A stretch of 54,588 nucleotides of DNA from Deinococcus aquiradiocola (lineage in GTDB: Bacteria > Deinococcota > Deinococci > Deinococcales > Deinococcaceae), in contig NZ_BMOE01000017.1 in the NCBI RefSeq assembly GCF_014646915.1, forward strand, positions 1 through 54,588, given 5' to 3'. Positions 41,934 to 50,952 of the stretch are shown here, piece by piece. The notes beneath the pieces were generated by a model. It was not told the DNA's origin. It was given only the letters and a program-made list of their open reading frames with translations, and made no database searches. The stretch's first letter is position 1; each line of letters starts with the position of its first letter. The position numbers and the translations under genes are program-made.

Positions 41934-42090
41934 CAGGACGTCGGTTGGGCCACGCCATCGAGCGCGATGCTGACCGGCGTACTGCTGCTGGTGGTGGTGC
42001 CGTTCCCCAGCTGTCCGTACCCGTTGTTGCCCCAGCTGCGCACGGTGCCGTCCGATTTCAGAGCAAAGCTGTGAGAGTTGCCGCTCTCCG
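41934..42090 (-). pseudogene. RCC1-repeat protein fragment
   Basis: On the minus strand, [40 protein letters not shown] is one complete RCC1 beta-propeller blade, ended by TGA at 41936-41934. Upstream the pattern is lost. RCC1 proteins have about seven such blades; only one remains. Confidence 0.7.
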
Positions 42091-42155
42091 TTCACGGCGA
42101 CACGCCCTGCAGGACCCCTGCCCGGATTCATCCCCTCAACCTGTTGGTGCTCACT

Positions 42156-42317
42156 TCAGGAGTCGAAGAACGAACTGATCAGGGCCGCCCAGAATGCGAA
42201 CGACAGGACGCTCAGCAGCCGATCAGACCAGTCCGGCCTGTGACCCGACCGCTTCGGGGCCGGGGCGTGGGATGTGGTGGGTTCGTGATGCTCGTCTGTC
42301 CTGGGTTCCGGGATCAT
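42156..42317 (-). CDS. Small C-terminally anchored protein (53 aa)
   Basis: GGAGG lies 7-8 bases before ATG 42317. The first 30 residues are polar, Pro/His-rich (DEHHEPTTSHAPAPKRSGHR); the end is a single hydrophobic helix (LLSVLSFAFWAALISSFF), giving a tail-anchored layout. No family is recognised. It is flanked by gene remnants but has a good start signal. Confidence 0.45.
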   Translation of the reverse strand: MIPEPRTDEHHEPTTSHAPAPKRSGHRPDWSDRLLSVLSFAFWAALISSFFDS

Positions 42318-42419
42318 CGCGGGGCCTCCAACTTCATGGGCGGTCGTATAAAGCGGCGGGCGTATTGAGGCTACACCGCTGACAGGGTGAGGGGTCATGC
42401 GTGCGTGAACCGCGTGTGC

Positions 42420-42683
42420 CGGACCTGAACGTACCCGGGCGGCAGGGAACGAAGTGTGAAACAGACGCACGCTGCTTGGCGTCCGGCCGGTCGCGTCTTC
42501 CAGATTCAGTCCCGCCGCGCCCACAGCGGTGAACGCCGTGACGCTGCGGGCCACCTCGGCAGGCGAGTCGCCCTACCCGGCCTCGCCGTCGGCATTCATG
42601 GGGAGCGAGACGGTATTGACGAGGTCCGCAACGGCCCGGCACCTCTCGTCCAGCGTGAAGGTCTGCCCGTACCGCCTGCTGTG
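42420..42683 (-). pseudogene. Isocitrate lyase/PEP mutase family fragment
   Basis: The minus strand reads GQTFTLDERCRAVADLVNTV, SLPMNADGEAG, then an in-frame TAG where the family has Tyr (EAGYGD), then DSPAEVARSVTAFTAVGAAG and LNLEDATG. These are the metal-binding D-x-E/EAGYG and G-x-N-x-E-D motifs of the PEP mutase superfamily. Both ends of the gene are missing. Confidence 0.75.
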
Positions 42684-42777
42684 CGCTCTCGGGCGAGTCG
42701 TGGAAGACCACGTTTTCCGGTTTGGGCTTCCTGGCCCGGCAGGACGGTAGGCAGTAGATACCGGTGATGGACACCAC
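42661..42777 (-). pseudogene. Ada-type metal-binding domain fragment
   Basis: VSITGIYCLPSCRARKPKPE followed by NVVFHDSPESAQQA is the Cys-containing core of the N-terminal domain of Ada (methyl phosphotriester repair). The remaining two Cys and the rest of Ada are missing; the reading passes into the PEP-mutase fragment in another frame, so two remnants are fused by deletion. Confidence 0.75.
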
Positions 42778-42820
42778 AACTGTCCGTCCGTGAGTGGGGA
42801 ATCGGCCCTAGGATCGATGG

Positions 42821-43834
42821 ATGACAGGCACCCGTTCTGAAGAGGATCTTCCCGGCCTCCGTCCCCCGCCTCCCCTGCCGGTCGCCTTCTCCATTCTCGA
42901 CCCCGCAGCGTTGGCCGCTCACCTTCAGGAGCAGTACGCCCTGCAGGGCCCTGTGTCCTGCGAACTGCTCTCCGGTGGCGTGAACGATACCTACCTCGTT
43001 CGCACGGCCGGCGAACCGGTCGTGTTTCGCCTGTACCGACTGGGCTGGCGAACGGAAACGGACGTCGCCTGGGAGACCGCGTTGCTGGCCCACCTCCAGG
43101 CGCAGGGCGCGGAGGTGAGTGTGGCCCTGCCGGACCGGACCGGCCGTCATCAGCACTGGGTGAGCACACCCGAAGGGCCACGCCCGGGGGCGCTCTTCAC
43201 GTTCGCGGCAGGCCGCAGTCCTTGGTGGAGAGAGGGGAGTCACGGGCACCGCTTCGGGGCGTCCGTCGCGACGCTCCACGATGCCATGGAGACCTTCGAC
43301 ACCCCGATCAAGCGGTTCCGACTGAATCTGGAGCACCTGATCGACACTCCGCTTGCGACGGTGCTCCCGCTCCTGAAGGACCGTCCCGAGGACGCGACTT
43401 ACCTCGCGGCTCTGGGTGCACGGACACGGGCGCGGCTGGCTGAGCTGGCCTCGCAGGGCCTGTCGGAGGGAATCTGTCACGGTGACCTTCACGGCGGCAA
43501 CGTGCACGTGGACGACGGCATGTGGACGCATTTCGATTTCGATTGCGGCGGTGTCGGCTGGCGCTCGTACGACATTGCCGTCTTCTGGTGGAGCATGAGC
43601 ACGGGGAAGCAACCCGCAAACGTCTGGGACGACTTTCTCGACGGGTATGGTCAGGACCGGCTCACGCCCGCCGACCGTTCGGCACTCCCCTGGTTCGTGG
43701 TGGCGCGGACCCTGTGGCTGCTCGGCCTCCACGTGGGTCTGCGCCACCGGATCGGGTCGGTCTTCCTGTCCGGGGAGAGCTACTGGCACGAGGTCCTGAC
43801 CTTCCTGCGGACCTGGGAAACGGAACAGCTGTGA
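42821..43834 (+). CDS. APH-family (aminoglycoside-phosphotransferase-like) kinase
   Basis: A 337-aa kinase-fold protein. It has a nucleotide loop region (LLSGGVNDTYLVRTAGEPVV), the catalytic loop ICHGDLHGGNVHVDDG (HGDxxxxN) and the metal motif HFDFDCGGVGWRSYDIAVFW (D-F-D). It resembles SrkA/RdoA and homoserine-kinase-like APH proteins, which phosphorylate small molecules or Ser/Thr in stress responses. Substrate cannot be predicted. Start chosen at ATG 42821; codon use is host-like. Confidence 0.85.
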   Translation: MTGTRSEEDLPGLRPPPPLPVAFSILDPAALAAHLQEQYALQGPVSCELLSGGVNDTYLVRTAGEPVVFRLYRLGWRTETDVAWETALLAHLQAQGAEVSVALPDRTGRHQHWVSTPEGPRPGALFTFAAGRSPWWREGSHGHRFGASVATLHDAMETFDTPIKRFRLNLEHLIDTPLATVLPLLKDRPEDATYLAALGARTRARLAELASQGLSEGICHGDLHGGNVHVDDGMWTHFDFDCGGVGWRSYDIAVFWWSMSTGKQPANVWDDFLDGYGQDRLTPADRSALPWFVVARTLWLLGLHVGLRHRIGSVFLSGESYWHEVLTFLRTWETEQL

Positions 43835-44091
43835 TGGGGGCGTGAGCGTCGGGACCACCATCTGCGCTCAGGAGACCATGGCGGTGAACTTCGCCGTTCC
43901 AGCCGACGACGGTCGGTCATCACTTGGCGAGTTGCCACGAACGATCCGCAGTTCAGGGCACGGAGCCTGTGACGAAGACAACGACCACAGGGGTTTGTCG
44001 TGACCGCAGGGGACTGAGCGGGCGCTCGTGCGGCCCAGCCCCTCCCGGCCAGCTGGATGACCACGTTCAGCCTCTGTGCGACACTGCCACC

Positions 44092-44508
44092 ATGTCGTTC
44101 CCTCCCGACCTGGTGGCGTTTCGTGCGCTCGTCGATCACTATCACGCGCTGGTTCGGGAGGTGGTGGGCCGCATCGAAGCTCAATACGGTATTTCGCACA
44201 TCGAGGATGTCTGGGACGACCGTTTACCCTGGGCAGGAGAACTGCCAGGGCTGTCCTTCCACCACCACGGCCTGGGTTTCACGGCCACCCTGAATAACTA
44301 CACGGTGAAGTGGGACTGGTGGGCTGACCGCAACATGGACCACTTCGATCCCTGGGCCCTTGCTCAGCTTGCGGAGGGCCATGAAGCCGAGTTCGGGATC
44401 TGGCACGAACCTGAGGTGCTGCGCGCCTACGTCCTCCATCTGGAGCAGACGGGCATCGTGGAGCAGGTGAACGTGGGCGGCGCTTACCGGTTCACCGACA
44501 CCCCCTGA
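44092..44508 (+). CDS. Hypothetical protein (DUF6896-like)
   Basis: ATG 44092, 138 aa. The motif YTVKWDWWADRNMDHFDPWA and surrounding acidic/aromatic residues resemble small cytoplasmic proteins of the DUF6896 group, often found near immunity or polymorphic-toxin genes. N-terminal helix DLVAFRALVDHYHALVREVV. No catalytic motif or signal peptide. Function unknown. Confidence 0.65.
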   Translation: MSFPPDLVAFRALVDHYHALVREVVGRIEAQYGISHIEDVWDDRLPWAGELPGLSFHHHGLGFTATLNNYTVKWDWWADRNMDHFDPWALAQLAEGHEAEFGIWHEPEVLRAYVLHLEQTGIVEQVNVGGAYRFTDTP

Positions 44509-44784
44509 GATCCAGGAACTGTTCGGTGGCCATGTGGGCGGCCGCCGCGTGGTGGACGAGGTGGACGAGTACGGCACACCTGTGCTGAAGACCGTGTGCG
44601 CGTTATAGCCTCAACCGACTGTCTTGGCGAAGACAGCGCGGACTCCTCTCACCACGGCGTAGCATGGCTGCATGGCTTCCTGGTCCGAGCTCGAATGCAG
44701 GTGGCCGCGGTGCCGGGCGGGCCATGCGGGTCCAGGTGAGCGGTGACATGTCGGCAAGAGACCATGCTTCTTTGCTTCTTTGAT

Positions 44785-45231
44785 TTACGGGCGGACCGAG
44801 GGATCGAATTCCTTCACGGTGATGGAGAGGCCACTCGGGATGGACGGGTCTTCCTTGATGTTGATGGTCGCGAAGCTGCGGTACGTCCCTCTCACTTCAG
44901 GGGTATTCGGTGAGCATTTGAAGCCGAAATCGTAGGAGTAAGGGTCGCTGCTCGTGAGTGTTCCCCCGTTAATGGGGTACCTCCCGCCGATGGTCTCGCC
45001 GCCCAGGATGGGGGCGAGCGGTCGGCTCATGCCGGGGTCGACCGAGACGCTGGTGTTTGCCGTCAGGAAGGACACGCTGTCCCGGCCGTGGTTCGTGATG
45101 GACAGGTCCGGGCAGCTTCCCGAGGGCGCGTACGCCACGAACACCGCCGACAGCGAGTGCGTGGCGAAGAGGGTGTTGCAGCTCGTCAGTGCGAGCAGGG
45201 CGAGGCCTGAAAACAGAACCAGTCGTTTCAT
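44785..45231 (-). CDS. Small lipoprotein
   Basis: A 148-aa protein with a lipoprotein signal (MKRLVLFSGLALLALTSCNT; lipobox LTSC), so it should be lipid-anchored outside the cytoplasmic membrane. The mature part is beta-rich (LSITNHGRDSVSFLTANTSV, ...YSYDFGFKCSPNTPEVRGTY) with two Cys that might form a disulfide. No domain is recognised. AGGAGAAAAAG precedes the ATG. Confidence 0.75.
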   Translation of the reverse strand: MKRLVLFSGLALLALTSCNTLFATHSLSAVFVAYAPSGSCPDLSITNHGRDSVSFLTANTSVSVDPGMSRPLAPILGGETIGGRYPINGGTLTSSDPYSYDFGFKCSPNTPEVRGTYRSFATINIKEDPSIPSGLSITVKEFDPSVRP

Positions 45232-45663
45232 CTTTTTCTCCTGACAGCAAGAATGTCGTTGTTGATTGGGGGCACACGCTCAGCACCGGCTCACCTGACC
45301 TCAGGCTGCTCCTGGCGCAGGAAAAGAACTGGAGCCCGCGGCACCCGGTGGAAGCCCACGCGTTCTCGTTCGAATTCGACCGGGCACCCCTGATGCCGGA
45401 TAGACGCCTGTACCGCCCGCGACGCTTCCCGCTGGTTGTCCGTGTCCGCTTCCATCGCGCCGTCCCTCAGCCGCCTCCTGTTCGACGGGATCAGTTCTGA
45501 GCGGAGGGAGGATTTCCCGCGGGATGTCCTCGAAGATCAGCGCCTGGGTCCTGAAAGGCGACCTTGGGGCACCACCGCCAGCATTCCCGGCCTGCAGGGT
45601 GCAGAAAGACACGAGGAGGAAGGCAGCCGCCTCGCTTGCGAGGCCCCCGGTTCGTTCCCGTGA
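45232..45663. other. Region without a confident gene
   Basis: Both strands have open frames with GC-rich third positions between 45290 and 45500, so coding direction cannot be told: a plus-strand frame containing HPVEAHAFSFEFDRAPLM and an overlapping minus-strand frame from ATG 45455. Neither has a good ribosome binding site or recognised similarity. Confidence 0.4.
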
Positions 45664-46722
45664 TCAGGGCGTGCCGGTGGATTCCGCGAGCGGGGTCACG
45701 GCCGACACGATCCAGTTCAGGACCGGGCGCAACTGGCCCTCGATCTCCTCGGCGTCCTGCACGTCACTCTCGTGGTTCACGTACGTGTACGCGATCCCAG
45801 AACCGTCCGGCAACTCCATGAAGCCGGTCATCGTCAGCAGCCGCCACCCGCTGCCCGCTTTCGCGCCCCAGTACGTGTACGGGAACGGCACCCCTTCCGT
45901 GGGTTTCGTGCAGCACCCGCTCGCCATGATCTCCCGGAAACGCGCCCGGGTCGCCGGCTTCAGCGTCGACTGCAGGAACAGCCTGGACAGCAGGTCGCTG
46001 TACGCGCGTGCGGTGCTGCTGTTGAGGAGGGACACGTCGTTCTCCGGGTGATAGTTCGCGCCGTTGAAGTACGTGTCCAGGCCGTCGTACACCGCCTGCT
46101 GATGCACACCCTGCGCGAGGGTGTTGATGCGGGCCGCGACGTCACGCTTCTCCTGGGCGGGGAGCGCCGCGAAGGTGCGCGCACTGCTCCTGAGCGTTTC
46201 CGGTGTGGACGGGTCGATGATTTCGGGGATGAGGCCGCTCATGGCGGCCCAGAAGGCTTTGGTGGTGAGGTGGATGTGGGTGCAGGGGCTCAGCTGCGTC
46301 GTCCGTTCGGCGACGCGTGCGGGGTCGGCGGCCAGGTGAAGGATGTCGCTCGCGGTGTTGTCGGAGTTGCGGATGGTGAGTTCGGCGAGCCGGTCGAGGG
46401 TGTTGATCCGGTCCGGGGGGAACGCTTCGATGCTCTGGTTGGCGTCGGTGGTTTCGAACTGCTGGTCGAGGTGCAGGTGGCCATCGTCGACCTGCTGGAG
46501 GACGGTGTACAGCAGCATGGTCTTGAACGCGCTGGCGAGCGGGAGGCGCGTGTCCACGGGACCGGACCGGACGTCGTGCGTCTTGCGGCCGTCCGGGAGA
46601 TAGTGTGCGGCGTAGAAGGCGACGGTGCCGCTGACGTCGGGGGGGAGTGGGGGCGCCTCATGGTGGACGGGGGCCGCGGTGTGGGTGGACTCCTCGCAGG
46701 GGACGGGGTCGGACGACGACAT
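45664..46722 (-). CDS. Class A beta-lactamase-like serine hydrolase
   Basis: From ATG 46722 the protein is 352 aa. Penicillin-binding/beta-lactamase motifs are in order: SxxK in LASAFKTMLLYT, SDN in LTIRNSDNTASDIL, and a KTG-like KAG in YWGAKAGSGWR. The Glu of the omega loop is not obvious. No signal peptide is visible, unlike true beta-lactamases; the annotated start could be wrong, since a longer frame extends to 46929 but shows no leader either. It may hydrolyse esters or peptides rather than beta-lactams. Confidence 0.75.
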   Translation of the reverse strand: MSSSDPVPCEESTHTAAPVHHEAPPLPPDVSGTVAFYAAHYLPDGRKTHDVRSGPVDTRLPLASAFKTMLLYTVLQQVDDGHLHLDQQFETTDANQSIEAFPPDRINTLDRLAELTIRNSDNTASDILHLAADPARVAERTTQLSPCTHIHLTTKAFWAAMSGLIPEIIDPSTPETLRSSARTFAALPAQEKRDVAARINTLAQGVHQQAVYDGLDTYFNGANYHPENDVSLLNSSTARAYSDLLSRLFLQSTLKPATRARFREIMASGCCTKPTEGVPFPYTYWGAKAGSGWRLLTMTGFMELPDGSGIAYTYVNHESDVQDAEEIEGQLRPVLNWIVSAVTPLAESTGTP

Positions 46723-46887
46723 GCGTTCCAGCAGAGTGGACGGTCGCGCGCGCCATGACGGCAGGTGTGACTGCCGTGCGTTCGTGATCTTCCGGAACGG
46801 AAGCCACCGTTCCTCAGCGCATGACTTTGCCACCTTGTGTCTGGAGGAGCTGGAAACCATGCCGTTTGCTCTGATGAGTCCTTTTTC

Positions 46888-46916
46888 CCAATACAGGAGC
46901 AGCTCCTGTATTGGGT
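46888..46916. repeat. 29-base perfect inverted repeat
   Basis: CCCAATACAGGAGC at 46888-46901, a single A, and GCTCCTGTATTGGG to 46916 are exact complements. TTTTT stands just before it on the plus strand (AAAAA after it on the minus strand) and TTCTG after it. It could act as a terminator or be an IS end; the beta-lactamase-like gene starts about 165 bases further on the minus strand. Confidence 0.7.
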
Positions 46917-47074
46917 TCTGAATGTTCATCTGTGCAGATCTGTTGCCCTGTCCGACTTCTTCAAGTCAGGTGGTTTGTGCCGACCGGGCGGGTGAGCAGC
47001 GGATCTGTATCTTCAGTGGGACTTCCGCCTGAGGGGTGAGCGTGGACGGAGAGGTGTCCCGATCGACGGCGCGG

Positions 47075-47869
47075 TCAGGCCGCGTCGGACGCCTGGAGCT
47101 GGTCGCGGCGCGTCACGCTCAGGTACACCACGACGGCCAGGATGGCCGCCATGAAGATGGCGCTGGTCCCCATCGTTCCCAGGGCCAGACCGCCCGCGTC
47201 CTTGTCCTGTGAGAGGTAGTCGCCGATGGACGCCCCGAGTGGACGCGTGAGGATGTACGCCGCCCAGAAGGCCGGGATGCTTCCCAGTCTCAGGAACCGG
47301 TGCGCCAGTGCCACCAGCAGGATCAGTCCGGCGAACAGCAGGGCGGACCGCCAGTACCCGATGTCGAGGCGCTCGGCGACGAGGTCGCCGGCGGCCGTGC
47401 CGAGCGCGAAGGTGAACAGCACGGCGAGCCAGTAGAAGACTTCCCGGCGGGTGGTGAGGATGCTGTGGATGGAGAGGGTCTTCTCGCTGCGGTACCACAG
47501 GGCGAACACGGCGGCCAGCGCGGCGGCGAAGACGATGGTGGTGGTCCAGAGGCTGACACCGAAGTGGTCGGTCAGGTTGTCGGTGATGAGCGTGCCGACC
47601 ACGCTGACGAGCACCACGGCCAGCCAGTACACGCCCGGCACGTAGCGGCGCAGACGGAACTGCCAGACGAGCACGGCGGCCAGCATGACGCCCATCACCA
47701 GCGTGGTGCCGGTGAGGCCCAGCTTGAGCGTGGTGTTCAGGTAATCGGCGGCAGTCTCGCCGACCGTGGTACACAGGACCTTGATGATCCAGAAGAAGAC
47801 CGTGACCTCGGGGACCTTGCTGAGCATGGTCCGGAGGGTGGAGGGTGGGCGTGCGGTTTCTGTTGTCAT
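47075..47869 (-). CDS. COG4705 family membrane protein
   Basis: A 264-aa protein with about eight membrane helices in repeated units, each containing a conserved polar motif: VGETAADYLNTTLKLG, VGTLITDNLTDHFGVS, LGTAAGDLVAERLDIG and LGASIGDYLSQDKDAG. This four-fold repeat is the mark of COG4705 (membrane-anchored proteins of unknown function, sometimes linked to metal or stress). MTTETARPPSTLRTMLSKVP is the cytoplasmic start. It is divergent from the PAP2 phosphatase gene and shares a 200-base upstream region with it. Confidence 0.85.
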   Translation of the reverse strand: MTTETARPPSTLRTMLSKVPEVTVFFWIIKVLCTTVGETAADYLNTTLKLGLTGTTLVMGVMLAAVLVWQFRLRRYVPGVYWLAVVLVSVVGTLITDNLTDHFGVSLWTTTIVFAAALAAVFALWYRSEKTLSIHSILTTRREVFYWLAVLFTFALGTAAGDLVAERLDIGYWRSALLFAGLILLVALAHRFLRLGSIPAFWAAYILTRPLGASIGDYLSQDKDAGGLALGTMGTSAIFMAAILAVVVYLSVTRRDQLQASDAA

Positions 47870-48072
47870 GGGTGGCCTCCGTGGGTGCCGTGCGTGGGGG
47901 GTGTCCGGGCGGTCGGTCCGGCTTGGTGCTCCGGGTCCGGTGGGGTCCGGGTGCGTCTTCTTCCTGTTCGGGGGGAGTGTATGAACGGCGAGTTAAACCC
48001 CCGTATACGCTTGTCATGGCTGGGGGTGGCCGGGTATACCCACGTTTTACGGGCGCTGATCAGACTCCGGGA

Positions 48073-48738
48073 ATGTCCGCTTCTCCGCGTCCGTTCATCG
48101 ATCGCATCCGTCCGGCGGCGTTGGTGCGGCTGCTGCTGGGGATCCTGCTGCCGCTGCTCGTCGTCGGGGCGCTCGGGGAGGACGTCCTGGAGCGGCAGCG
48201 TTTCGCGTTCGAGTCCCCGTTCATGCTGTGGCTGCACGCGCACAGCACCCCCACCCTGGACCGGATCGCCCTGACGCTGGCGGTCGTCGGCGGGATTCAG
48301 GTGATCGCGCCGCTGAGCGCCGTGCTGGCATTGGTCCTCTGGCGGCGCTCGCACCGGTCCGCGCGCTTCTTCGTGGTTGCAGTCCTGGGCGCCGCGGCGC
48401 TCAATGGCGTCATGAAGCTCGCCTTCCACCGTCCAAGACCGGAACTCTGGCCCCGCCTGGCGCAGGAGAGCGGGGCGTCGTTCCCGAGCGGGCACAGCAT
48501 GTACAGTGCGGCGTTCGTGACCACGCTGATGCTGCTCGTCTGGAACACCCGCTGGCGCTGGCCGGCGGTGGTGCTCGGCACGCTCTTCACGCTGGCGGTC
48601 GGCTGGTCACGCATCGACCTGGGCGTGCATTACCCGACGGACGTGCTGGCGGGGTGGCTGAGCGGCGTCGCCTGGGTGCTGGGCGTGTACGGCGTGTACC
48701 GTCCAGGTGCCGTCCGTGACGGGGAGCATGCCGCGTGA
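48073..48738 (+). CDS. PAP2-family membrane phosphatase
   Basis: ATG 48073 gives 221 aa with about six membrane helices. The three PAP2 motifs are present: KLAFHRPRPE (KxxxxxxRP), FPSGHSM (PSGH) and SRIDLGVHYPTDVLAG (SRxxxxxHxxxD). Such enzymes remove phosphate from undecaprenyl pyrophosphate or phosphatidate, recycling lipid carriers. Its stop overlaps the start of the response regulator (GTGA), so the three genes to 50782 form one operon, suggesting the two-component system reports envelope state. Confidence 0.9.
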   Translation: MSASPRPFIDRIRPAALVRLLLGILLPLLVVGALGEDVLERQRFAFESPFMLWLHAHSTPTLDRIALTLAVVGGIQVIAPLSAVLALVLWRRSHRSARFFVVAVLGAAALNGVMKLAFHRPRPELWPRLAQESGASFPSGHSMYSAAFVTTLMLLVWNTRWRWPAVVLGTLFTLAVGWSRIDLGVHYPTDVLAGWLSGVAWVLGVYGVYRPGAVRDGEHAA

Positions 48739-49412
48739 GGGTATTGATCGTGGAGGATGACCCGTTCATTTCGGATCTGCTGAGCGACGGTCTGGCGGAG
48801 GAGGGGTACGAGTGCGACGTGGCCGGCACGGCCGCCGAGGCCGGGGAGCTCGCCCGGCTGTTCCCGTACGGGCTGCTGATCCTGGACGTGATGCTGCCGG
48901 AAGGAGCGGACGCCGGATTTCAGCTCGGGCGTCAGTTGCGGCGGCACGGGCTGACGACGCCGGTGCTGTACCTCACGGCGCGCGGCACGGTGGAGGACCG
49001 CATTGAGGGACTCGACGCGGGCGGGGACGATTACCTCACCAAGCCCTTTGATTTCGGGGAGTTGCGGGCCAGGATCCGGGCGCTGCTGCGCCGTGTGAGT
49101 GGTCACCCGCAGAATGTCGTGGCGCTGCCGGCCGGTTTCACGCTCGACCTGAGCGGCCGTGACCTGTACCGGGAGGGCCGGCGCACCGACCTGAACCGGC
49201 GGGAGTTCATGCTGCTCGAACTGCTGGCGATGCATCCCGGGCGTGCCTTCACGCGGGAGGAGATCGTTGACCGGTTGTGGGGTGGTGACGGCGGGGTGGA
49301 GTTGAAGGTGATCGACGTGTACGTCAGCACCGTGCGGCGCAAGACGCACGAGACGTTGATCGAGAGGGGGCACGGGTACCGCCTGGGCCGCATTTCAGGC
49401 GACCCGGCATGA
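48735..49412 (+). CDS. OmpR-family response regulator
   Basis: GTG-started, 225 aa. Receiver: LIVEDDPFISDLLSDGL, phospho-acceptor Asp in YGLLILDVMLPEGADA, TARGTVEDR, and KPFDFGELRARI; winged-helix output: LNRREFMLLELLAMHPGRAF and VDVYVSTVRRKTHETLIERG. Coupled to the kinase (4-base overlap) and to the upstream phosphatase. It probably activates envelope or lipid-carrier genes including its own operon. Confidence 0.95.
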   Translation: MRVLIVEDDPFISDLLSDGLAEEGYECDVAGTAAEAGELARLFPYGLLILDVMLPEGADAGFQLGRQLRRHGLTTPVLYLTARGTVEDRIEGLDAGGDDYLTKPFDFGELRARIRALLRRVSGHPQNVVALPAGFTLDLSGRDLYREGRRTDLNRREFMLLELLAMHPGRAFTREEIVDRLWGGDGGVELKVIDVYVSTVRRKTHETLIERGHGYRLGRISGDPA

Positions 49413-50782
49413 GGTTCCCGTCTCCGGGGGCAGGTGCGTTCCGGCTGCTGGTTCCGCACGGCAGCCTGCGGGCGCGGCTCACCTTCGGGTACGCGCTGAT
49501 CTTTAGCGCGTGCATTCTGCTGGGGGCGCTGGGCGTGTATGTGACGGCCCGCAGCAGTCTGCAGCGCTCACTCGACCGTACGTTGCAGGAGACGGCGAGC
49601 GTGGCGCGCGCCAGCATCGAGACGGGACAGGGCCGGGTGTTTCTGGCTCCGGAACTCCGGCCTGCCGGGGACCTGAGCATCGAACTGCTCACCGGGAGTG
49701 GGACCGTGATTCAGACGGTCGGTCTGCACGGTCCGGTCCGGCGGTTGCCGTTGACGCCTGGACTGCGCAGCAGCGGTGAGCGCCGGGTGCTGACGCTGCC
49801 GGTCGGGGCGGACCTGCTGCTGCGGGTTTCGCGGCCCAGCGACACCCTGACCGAGGTCCTCGAAACGCTCGGGCGGATTCTGACGGTCGGGAGTCTGCTG
49901 ATGGTGGCGGTGTCGTGCGCGGCCGGGTACGTCCTGGCGGACCGGGCACTGCGTCCGGTGGACGAGGTGGTCGGCACGGCGCGCCGGATCGCGCAGGGCG
50001 GCCAGTACCTGGAGCGCGTTCCGCAGGCGCCGGGGTCGGATGAGATGGCGCGGCTGACGGCCACCGTGAACCTGATGCTCGATCACCTGTCAGGCATGAT
50101 CGACCGGGAGAAGGAATTCGCCCGCATCGCGGCGCATGAACTCCGCACGCCGCTGACCGCCCTGAAGGGCCGCCTTGACCTGGCGCTGGAACGGCCTCGG
50201 GATAACGAGACGTACCTCAGGACCCTGTCGGTCATGCGCAACCGCGTGAACGCCCTGGTGCGGCTCAGCGAGGGGCTTCTCGACCTGGCGCGCAGTGACG
50301 CGCCGCTGAACCTGATGCCTGTCGAGTTGGGGGCGGTGGCCCTGAGCAGTGCCGAGGCGCAGCGGGAGGCGTTCCTAGCGGCCGGGAAGCGGCTGGAGCT
50401 GGACGTGGAGGAGAGCTGGGTCCAGGCGGAGATGCCCGGCGTGCAGCAGGTCGTGCAGAACCTGCTGGAGAACGCCCTGAAGTACGGCGGTTCGCGGGTG
50501 CGGGTCCGGGTGAGCGGCGGCGTCCTCGAGATCGAGGACAGTGAGTCCGGGCCGGACGGGACGCAGTGGGCGCGTCTCCTGCGGCCGTTCGAGCGGGGGG
50601 TTGCGCTTCAGGCGGTGACGGGCAATGGCCTGGGGCTGGCCCTGGTTCAGAAGCTGGCCGGGCGCTGGGACGCGGAGCTTCGCCCGGACTGGCATCCCGG
50701 GGGCTTCTCGGTGAGGGTCAGCTGGCACGTTCATCCTCCGGATGGAAGCTGTGCCGCTGACCTCCAGTCTACCCGGGTTTAG
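49409..50782 (+). CDS. Sensor histidine kinase
   Basis: A 457-aa kinase: membrane helix (YALIFSACILLGALGVYVTA), a periplasmic sensor of about 100 residues, second helix (ILTVGSLLMVAVSCAAGYVL), HAMP (ADRALRPVDEVVGTARRIAQ), H-box FARIAAHELRTPLTALKGR, N-box VVQNLLENALKYGG and G2 GNGLGLALVQ. The usual G1 (DxGxG) is degenerate (EIEDSESGPDG). It ends with PDGSCAADLQSTRV. Pairs with the 48735 regulator. Confidence 0.9.
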   Translation: MRFPSPGAGAFRLLVPHGSLRARLTFGYALIFSACILLGALGVYVTARSSLQRSLDRTLQETASVARASIETGQGRVFLAPELRPAGDLSIELLTGSGTVIQTVGLHGPVRRLPLTPGLRSSGERRVLTLPVGADLLLRVSRPSDTLTEVLETLGRILTVGSLLMVAVSCAAGYVLADRALRPVDEVVGTARRIAQGGQYLERVPQAPGSDEMARLTATVNLMLDHLSGMIDREKEFARIAAHELRTPLTALKGRLDLALERPRDNETYLRTLSVMRNRVNALVRLSEGLLDLARSDAPLNLMPVELGAVALSSAEAQREAFLAAGKRLELDVEESWVQAEMPGVQQVVQNLLENALKYGGSRVRVRVSGGVLEIEDSESGPDGTQWARLLRPFERGVALQAVTGNGLGLALVQKLAGRWDAELRPDWHPGGFSVRVSWHVHPPDGSCAADLQSTRV

Positions 50783-50952
50783 CGCCGTTTTCCGTTCCAA
50801 CTCTTGTGGAATCCCACAAAGCCGGAGATATCAATAGTTTAATGTCGACGTATCCAAGAGGTGGTGCCGTAATCACTCAGATTCCGTAAGCGAAACTTCA
50901 TTCGAGCCATACGCTCACGATCTCACTCTGTCCCTGACCCTGGAGGAACACC

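Noticed and set aside
44507..44608. Short open frame EIQELFGGHVGGRRVVDEVD... after the DUF6896-like gene
   Set aside because: Looks protein-like but overlaps the preceding stop without RBS or start codon; too short to assign; perhaps a gene remnant.
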